NCBI GenBank assembly: GCA_031260085.1 | Contig: JAIRKP010000080.1 | Location: forward strand, 1-10,421 | DNA length: 10,421 nt | Reading direction: 5' to 3' | DNA from: Holosporales bacterium | GTDB lineage: Bacteria > Pseudomonadota > Alphaproteobacteria > RUG11792 | In this document: positions 5,929-10,421 of the stretch, in pieces | Position numbering within the stretch: position 1 is the stretch's first letter | How the letters are laid out: each line of letters starts with the position of its first letter | Notes under the pieces: generated by a model | What the model saw: the letters and a program-made list of their open reading frames with translations, nothing else | Told to the model about the DNA's origin: nothing | Database searches by the model: none | Program-made: the position numbers and the translations under genes

Positions 5929-7332
5929 ATGTTTTATAGAATGTTAATAGTGTGTTTTTCGGTATCTATTTTAAGTTCGTCGTATGCCTTAGAAGAATCT
6001 AATACTAAAGAAACCCAACAAAACAAGAGTACTAATAAAGAGCATAGTCATTTTTTTATTGCTTTAGAAAGTGCGTTAAAAAATAATAAGGACATTTTAT
6101 CTGCTCAAAAATCGCTCTTAGCAGGCCATGAAGAGCACGTCAAGCAATCGGCTGCATTTAAGCCAAAAATTAGTGCTGAGGCTGGATATTCTCCATCCTT
6201 TAGCGACTCATGGATTTCCCATGATAAAGCCAATAAAGAAACTAGTCAAACTGGCGATCATAACAGCAGTTCAAGTTACGAAGTTAGAGTTAACCAAAAT
6301 ATATTTAATGGGTTAGCGGATATTGCAGCTTTAAGAGAAACCGATTTTAATATAAGAGCACAATGGAGCGAATATGAGGCGTTAAAACAAAGAATTTTAA
6401 GAGAAATCTCAGAATTGTATTTCTCTTTAGTAGCTAAAAAACAAGAAATTACGCATTTGCGCTCTCTTTTAGAATCTCGAAAAAGCATAGTTGTCTTGGC
6501 GTCTCAAATGCATGCTACTGGAAGTATTAAAATTCTTGACGTAGCTCAATCTCAAGCTGATTGCGCTTCAACTGAAGGAAAACTTGCAACTGCTGAAGCT
6601 GAATATGAAGCCTTGTGTGCTCAATTTGAAGAAAAGACAGGCATTCCAGTTCCTGAAAACTTAACTATACCCCAAAAGTTATTTGATACAACCTTAACTT
6701 TAGAAAAGGCGAAAAATATATTAACAAAATCTAATCCAGAGGTTATTGCGGCAACTGATAAACTTGCTGCCGCAAAAGAAGCAATTAAAAAGCCGGATAC
6801 AAGCACAATTCCATCAGTTAACATTTCGTATTCAATTAAACAATCGGTATCAAATCGTAAACAAAACAGCAGATCTCATGGAGTTGGTTTAGGGATTTCG
6901 ATCCCGATTTATGACGGAGGAGTTGGAAGAGCTTCCAAAAGACAAGCAATAGAAACTGCGAACAAAGCTGCAATCGATAAAGAAAAAGCATTGCAACAAA
7001 ATTTATCTGCGCTGGTTGCAACGTTAGCATCGCTGAGCGCTGCTCAAGAAAATTTGATATGTTCTATTAAGGCTCTGGAAGCTTGTGACATAGCTCTTCA
7101 CGATACAGAGGAAGAGTTTAAGGCAGGTGTAAAAATAACAAAAGATGTTTTGGATGCACAGCAAAAATTGTTCGAAGCAAGGTTCGTCAAAACTCAAGCC
7201 GAGAAAAACTTTTTCGTAAGCCAATGCGCTGCAAATGCTCTTTTGGGGCGTATGAATGCAAAATATTTAAATATCCGAGATTCAGATTTTAATTACAAAG
7301 ATCATTTTGCTCAAACAAAGAAGAGGTTTTAA
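5929..7332 (+). CDS. tolC: TolC-family outer membrane efflux/secretion protein
   Basis: The 467-residue protein has the size and repeat plan of TolC-type channels, which trimerise in the outer membrane and form the exit duct of type I secretion and RND/ABC efflux systems. A signal peptide is visible (hydrophobic core about 5-18, likely cleavage after SYA at 20). The two structural repeats show the family marks: ALESALKNNKDILSAQKSLL (about 45-64) with AAFKPKISAEAGYSPSF, a beta strand YEVRVNQNIFNGLADIAAL, long Ala/Glu-rich helices, then the second repeat with GVGLGISIPIYDGGVGRAS (the SIPIYDGG turn) and FKAGVKITKDVLDAQQKLFE. Residues 21-43 are a polar, Asn/Lys/Thr-rich spacer not typical of E. 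coli TolC. No inner-membrane or adaptor partner is encoded nearby. It has its own upstream region with a good Shine-Dalgarno and appears monocistronic. Which transporter it serves cannot be told. Confidence 0.9.
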   Translation: MFYRMLIVCFSVSILSSSYALEESNTKETQQNKSTNKEHSHFFIALESALKNNKDILSAQKSLLAGHEEHVKQSAAFKPKISAEAGYSPSFSDSWISHDKANKETSQTGDHNSSSSYEVRVNQNIFNGLADIAALRETDFNIRAQWSEYEALKQRILREISELYFSLVAKKQEITHLRSLLESRKSIVVLASQMHATGSIKILDVAQSQADCASTEGKLATAEAEYEALCAQFEEKTGIPVPENLTIPQKLFDTTLTLEKAKNILTKSNPEVIAATDKLAAAKEAIKKPDTSTIPSVNISYSIKQSVSNRKQNSRSHGVGLGISIPIYDGGVGRASKRQAIETANKAAIDKEKALQQNLSALVATLASLSAAQENLICSIKALEACDIALHDTEEEFKAGVKITKDVLDAQQKLFEARFVKTQAEKNFFVSQCAANALLGRMNAKYLNIRDSDFNYKDHFAQTKKRF

Positions 7333-7398
7333 GTAGGCTCCGTGAGGGAAAATTATCTCAGCAAGCTTAAATATGAGCCTCTATTTTCTAAGCCCAAT

Positions 7399-7441
7399 CG
7401 CTTTGTAAGCGGTATTTGATACTCTCGGCTTCAGCCGAGAG
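7399..7441. repeat. Two adjacent hairpins downstream of tolC
   Basis: CGCTT-TGT-AAGCG (7399-7411) and CTCTCGGCT-TC-AGCCGAGAG (7422-7441) are perfect stems of 5 and 9 bp. They begin 66 bases after the tolC stop. The second is strong and G+C-rich but is followed by GGGATCC and not by T residues, so it is not a textbook terminator, though it could end transcription from the right-hand side or protect the tolC 3' end. Confidence 0.5.
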
Positions 7442-7490
7442 GGGATCCATTAAAGCCTCCACAACTACGACTTCGCCACACTTATCGTCC

Positions 7491-7676
7491 CTAAATTTTG
7501 TGGCTTGAAAACACTGCCTCAACAAATCTTCGAACTGAATCTTCGTCTCTTGCGAGAATTTCAGGATGTTTTTTCAGGAATCCGTGGATTGTTTGCCATG
7601 ATTTTCTGGTATGCGATACTGTCGTGCGGGGCATTGTTTTGGTTTCTATTCGTATTTCCCAAATATCAAAATTCAC
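7491..7676 (-). pseudogene. IS5-like transposase, N-terminal fragment
   Basis: The minus-strand frame encodes a segment from MPRTT (ATG at 7634) through SWQTIHGFLKKHPEI and DSVRRFVEAVF, then stops. The order W-I-FLK-P, a short polar stretch, then RRFVEAV resembles the N-terminal domain of one IS5-family transposase group, whose members continue with an SGAQWRLLP-type element; that continuation is absent. Shifting frame after VEAVF gives about 30 more open codons (KFRDDKCGEVVVVEALMDPL) before TAG near 7390, which do not look like IS5. Intact IS5 transposases have roughly 250-330 residues with a DDE core, none of which is here, and no terminal inverted repeats were identified. Family assignment is from memory and moderate at best; that the fragment is non-functional is clear. 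Confidence 0.4.
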
Positions 7677-7702
7677 TAATAGAGGTTAATACTTCACGTT
7701 CC

Positions 7703-7722
7703 GGAAAAGCCGGTGCTTTTCC
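7703..7722. repeat. 8-bp-stem hairpin abutting the three-way structure
   Basis: GGAAAAGC-CGGT-GCTTTTCC is a perfect hairpin that ends exactly where the outer stem of the following structure starts (7723), so the two could stack. No protein-coding sense was found here. Confidence 0.55.
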
Positions 7723-7855
7723 ATCTAAATGCGGGCGCGATTATTCGCCGTTTCAGCGGGCAAAATCTTCGATTTTGCGATAAATCTCTGCTTTAGCATA
7801 ATCGCGCCTGCGTGGTCACAGAAAAGACAATGCTTTTCTGTGACTGCATTTGGAT
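7723..7855. other. Potential three-way-junction RNA or cruciform element
   Basis: Nested pairing accounts for most of the 133 bases. Outer stem: 7723-7730 with 7848-7855 (8 pairs, one G-T). Second stem: 7731-7744 with 7798-7811 (14 pairs, one G-T, including GGCGCGATTAT), enclosing a perfect GCAAAATC-TTC-GATTTTGC hairpin at 7760-7778. Third stem: GTCACAGAAAAG (7815-7826) with CTTTTCTGTGAC (7833-7844), 12 perfect pairs around a 6-base loop. Strand is undecided because the stems are nearly symmetric. It may be a non-coding RNA, or a compound of REP/MITE-like palindromes; I know no named family with this layout. Confidence 0.5.
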
Positions 7856-7876
7856 ATTTGAACATAACCTTAATAA
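7812..7876 (+). repeat. Dispersed repeat A, right copy (full hairpin)
   Basis: Carries GTGGTCACAGAAAAG (7812-7826) and the 27-base block starting TTGGATATTTGAACATAA (7850-7876), shared with 3824-3872. In this copy the first block is the left arm of an intact 12-bp hairpin, indicating the more complete version. It overlaps the 3' part of the three-way structure and is followed 36 bases later by palindromic repeat B. Confidence 0.75.
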
Positions 7877-7904
7877 GCGCGTGGTGACAAGCGGTGATTT
7901 TCAA

Positions 7905-7934
7905 TTCACCCTCAGGGCGCGAGTATGGTATAAT
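7905..7934 (+). promoter_or_regulatory. Putative extended -10 promoter within repeat B, reading toward the addA-like gene
   Basis: TTCACC (7905-7910) as a partial -35, an 18-base spacer, then TGG-TATAAT, an extended -10 with a consensus hexamer at 7929-7934. Transcription from it would start near 7941 and give a leader of about 80 bases. No Shine-Dalgarno stands before the ATG at 8023. AT-rich hexamers at 7998-8010 are an alternative, with no fitting -35. Confidence 0.35.
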
Positions 7935-7957
7935 TATTATACCACATTCGCGCCCTG
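7913..7957. repeat. Palindromic repeat B, right copy (45 bp, imperfect)
   Basis: CAGGGCGCGAGTATGG... forms 22-bp arms around a single central base, with two mismatched positions. The inner sequence GGCGCGAGTATGGTATAA is identical to the left arm at 4298, and the bases after it (CTGGAGAAG here, CTGGGGAG there) are also alike. One arm has drifted (ACATTCGCG for CATACTCGCG), so this copy is older or under less constraint. Confidence 0.8.
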
Positions 7958-8022
7958 GAGAAGCATTCGCTTTTCTGGCATCGGAATTAACAATATGTTA
8001 TATTCTATAAAAAACAAGAAAT

Positions 8023-10410
8023 ATGCGCGAATATCTTGATGCCTTAGACACAAGCGCCAGCTGCTTCGTATTTGCATCAGCTGGATCTGGAAAAACGAAA
8101 ACACTGGTGGATAGATATGTCAAATTATTGTTTTCAGGAATAAAACCTTCAGAAATCTTGTGTTTGACGTTTACTAATACAGCCGTGTTTGAAATGCAAA
8201 GCCGAATCTCCATAATTCTTGAAAAATTGCTAATTAATGAAAACAATTATATCCAGAAATACGCAATTGATACTTTGAATTTAAATATAGATAAAGAGAA
8301 TATAATAAAAATTTCTGAAAGACTGTTTTTTGATTTTGAAGACGAGCTCGCTAATCTAAAGATTTTAACTATTCACTCGTTTTGTAAAAACATACTAAAT
8401 AAATTCCCCATGGAGGCAGATATTTCTCCTAATTTTGAAATTATAGATGATAAAGATTCTAAAATTTTAATAACTGAAGCAAAAACGAATGTTTTCAAAC
8501 ATCTCTTTGATACCAAGTCTGATTTATTAAAAAAAATCACCGATATGTTGTCATTTCAAGTATTTGAAGAGTTAGTGGAAAGTATTTATCACGATTTTGA
8601 AAAATTCGGAGAATTCTTTTCGATAAATAAAGATTTAGACTTATATAAAAAACAGTTACAATCCAAATTTAATTTATCTCAAATAATAGAGTTTTCTAAA
8701 GAACAAAATGAATTTATAAATATACACTTTAATAATCAGAATTTAGAAGAAGTATTTTTAACAAAAACAGGTACAATACGAAAAAATTATCCACACAAAG
8801 AAAACAAAATAGCCCGAGAAATATCTGAAATAATATTCAAAAATTTCACAAATTCTAAAAAAGAATTGACTATTGAGAAAACGTATACCTTCTTAAAAAT
8901 AGCGCAAATGATTTTTGAGGAGTATAACAAATTAAAAACTCGTGAAAATGTAATCGATTTTGCGGATGTTTTAATAAAAACAAAAGAATTATTACTTTCA
9001 AATTATGCACGAGAATTCGTCTTATCGAAAATATGCTCAACTCTGAAGTGCATAATGATAGACGAAGCTCAAGACTTAAGTTACATACAATGGCGGTTGA
9101 TCACTTTGTTTTGCGAAGAAATTTATTCAGTCGAATCTAATAAAAAAACGATGTTTGTAGTCGGAGATATAAAACAATCAATATATAGATTTCAAAATGC
9201 TAATCCTCAGTTGTTTGTCGATTTTTATAATAATAGCCAAAAACTTATGAAATCTGTCGGTAAAAACTTTAAGACAATTTATTTTAACAGATGCTTTAGA
9301 TCTCTTCCTAAAATATTGGAGTTTGTAGATTCGATTTTTATAAATAATAGTTATTTTGCTTTTGGTCAAAGCAGCATAGAGTATAAAAAACATATTCCTG
9401 ATAGAATTTCAAACGGAGAAAAAATACAAATAATTGAAACTGCAGATGCAGATGAAATTGTAAATTTTATAAAAAAGCTTATAGAATCTCAAATAATTCT
9501 TCCGTCGACAGGATCTAAAATACAACCTCAAGATATTTTGATATTAGCTAGAAGTCGCAATGAATTATATGAAGATTTGATTTTAAAACTCGATAATAAT
9601 GGCATAAAAGTTGCTCCTCCAGATCGAATAAAATTGTCCGAAAATATATTGATAATGGATATATTAGCAATCGCTGACATTTGTGTCGCTCCTTTTGATG
9701 CAGAATATTCATTAGCTTGTATTTTAAAATCTCATTATATATTTAAAAATCCTTTGTCTAATAGTGATTTGTACAATATTTGCCATAACAGAACTGGAGC
9801 AATATTCAAAAATTTAAAATATTTAGATTATGAAAAAACAACTATAATAAACAATTGTTTAGGGCAATATAAAGGTAATAATCTCGTAGATTTTTTTTAC
9901 TATATAATATCAAAAATAATTATAAAATTGAACAAAAACGATGAATATATATTGTCTTCTTTTATAAATATAGTTATAGATTACGCAAATAAGGTATCTA
10001 ATAATATTGAAGAGTTTATAGAATATTTTCGAAAAAATGCAATTGAAGTTTCAAATCCAAATATAGATAATTCGGCCATAAGGATATCAACTATTCATAG
10101 CGCGAAAGGCAGCGAAGCTCCTGTCGTGATACTGCTAGATTTCGATCTCAAAGCAAATAAATCGAAATTAATCTCAATTTGGAAATATACAGAAAAGATA
10201 TTTGATAATAATGCCAACAATTCTTTGATGTTCTTTATCAAACCAAATACAATCTCATCATTTCCAGAAGCCGATTATTACATAGAAAATGAGTATAAAG
10301 AAGAGGAACGAGAGCTTTTGAGGTTGCTATACGTAGCCCTAACCCGTGCTCGCGATCATTTATATTTGATAGGAGTAAATAATGGGAAGAATGTTATTAG
10401 GTCCTGTTAG
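8023..10410 (+). CDS. addA: AddA-like UvrD-family helicase, motor domains only (stops before the nuclease domain)
   Basis: Superfamily 1A helicase of the AddA type, the helicase-nuclease partner of AddB in double-strand break repair. The motor is complete: Walker A ASAGSGKT (18-25), ILCLTFTN (motif Ia), LTIHSFCKN (Ib), DEAQD (347-351, Walker B), VVGDIKQSIYRFQ (379-391, motif III), RCFRSLPKILEFV (IV), RISTIHSAKGSEAPVV (687-702, V) and LLYVALTRARDHLY (VI, from 768). N-terminal features (FASAGSGKT, then ILCLTFT, then FPMEADISPNF) fit the alphaproteobacterial AddA group. Family members run to about 1,100-1,200 residues and carry a C-terminal PD-(D/E)XK nuclease; this frame stops at 795, soon after motif VI, with TAG at 10408-10410, and the window ends 11 bases later. 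The ATG is fixed by an in-frame TAA at 8008-8010; no Shine-Dalgarno is seen. addB, usually adjacent, is absent here. The gene is strikingly AT-rich, Lys/Asn/Ile-heavy. It may be truncated or a pseudogene. Confidence 0.85.
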   Translation: MREYLDALDTSASCFVFASAGSGKTKTLVDRYVKLLFSGIKPSEILCLTFTNTAVFEMQSRISIILEKLLINENNYIQKYAIDTLNLNIDKENIIKISERLFFDFEDELANLKILTIHSFCKNILNKFPMEADISPNFEIIDDKDSKILITEAKTNVFKHLFDTKSDLLKKITDMLSFQVFEELVESIYHDFEKFGEFFSINKDLDLYKKQLQSKFNLSQIIEFSKEQNEFINIHFNNQNLEEVFLTKTGTIRKNYPHKENKIAREISEIIFKNFTNSKKELTIEKTYTFLKIAQMIFEEYNKLKTRENVIDFADVLIKTKELLLSNYAREFVLSKICSTLKCIMIDEAQDLSYIQWRLITLFCEEIYSVESNKKTMFVVGDIKQSIYRFQNANPQLFVDFYNNSQKLMKSVGKNFKTIYFNRCFRSLPKILEFVDSIFINNSYFAFGQSSIEYKKHIPDRISNGEKIQIIETADADEIVNFIKKLIESQIILPSTGSKIQPQDILILARSRNELYEDLILKLDNNGIKVAPPDRIKLSENILIMDILAIADICVAPFDAEYSLACILKSHYIFKNPLSNSDLYNICHNRTGAIFKNLKYLDYEKTTIINNCLGQYKGNNLVDFFYYIISKIIIKLNKNDEYILSSFINIVIDYANKVSNNIEEFIEYFRKNAIEVSNPNIDNSAIRISTIHSAKGSEAPVVILLDFDLKANKSKLISIWKYTEKIFDNNANNSLMFFIKPNTISSFPEADYYIENEYKEEERELLRLLYVALTRARDHLYLIGVNNGKNVIRSC

Positions 10411-10421
10411 GAAAAATATTT

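Noticed and set aside
7335-7380. AGGCTC/GAGCCT inverted repeat just after tolC, as a terminator
   Set aside because: Six pairs around a 34-base loop and no run of T residues after the right arm; too weak to call.
7505-7783. 92-codon plus-strand open frame with a hydrophobic stretch resembling a membrane segment
   Set aside because: It is antisense to the IS5-like fragment and runs on into hairpin sequence; no Shine-Dalgarno and no family resemblance.
7399-7957. CRISPR array, suggested by the many short palindromes
   Set aside because: The palindromes differ from one another and have no regular spacing or repeated units; no cas-like gene is in the window.
8787-8795. TTATCCACA, a perfect DnaA-box sequence on the plus strand
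   Set aside because: It is a single copy inside the addA-like coding frame, with no further boxes around it, so chance is the simplest explanation; no DnaA boxes were found near the parS-like pair either.

Overview
The window looks like a chromosomal segment of an AT-rich, host-associated alphaproteobacterium. The mix of AT-rich housekeeping genes, a TolC-type exporter, an alphaproteobacterial-type AddA helicase and decayed phage/IS debris would fit the Holosporales or Rickettsiales, but this placement is inference. Base composition is two-toned: the intact genes are very AT-rich (23 G+C in 120 bases at 9841-9960), while the decayed regions are much richer (54/120 at 841-960; 64/120 at 3661-3780), as expected for recently acquired, now decaying DNA.

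Layout. (1) 1-1067 is a phage remnant. A fragment of a Nu1-like terminase small subunit (minus strand) abuts head to head a broken lambda-family portal protein gene (plus strand) that carries several stops and two frameshifts. (2) 1068-2976 is a tight minus-strand operon, nusB-holC-tsaD, with overlapping ends (transcription antitermination, DNA polymerase III chi subunit, tRNA t6A synthesis). (3) 2977-4418 is a divergent intergenic region. Its left two thirds hold an unrecognised, G+C-richer decayed coding stretch. Its right third holds two exact 16-bp parS-like palindromes in inverted orientation, a 13-bp-stem hairpin and a perfect 38-bp palindrome. (4) 4419-5641 is plus-strand ssb followed 5 bases later by dapB. 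(5) 5929-7332 is a TolC-family outer-membrane protein gene with its own leader and Shine-Dalgarno site. (6) 7333-8022 is about 690 bases of hairpins and debris: an IS5-like transposase fragment, a potential three-way-junction structure, and second copies of two repeats seen upstream of ssb. (7) 8023-10410 is an AddA-like helicase with all motor motifs that stops before any nuclease domain.

How it fits together. On both sides of the 3.0-4.4 kb interval the intact genes are transcribed away from it, and the parS pair lies inside it. That is the arrangement expected near a replication origin or chromosome partition site. The dispersed repeats upstream of ssb and addA carry an extended -10 promoter sequence inside a palindrome, so a mobile palindromic element may supply promoters to two DNA-maintenance genes. 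No CRISPR array, rRNA or tRNA was seen.
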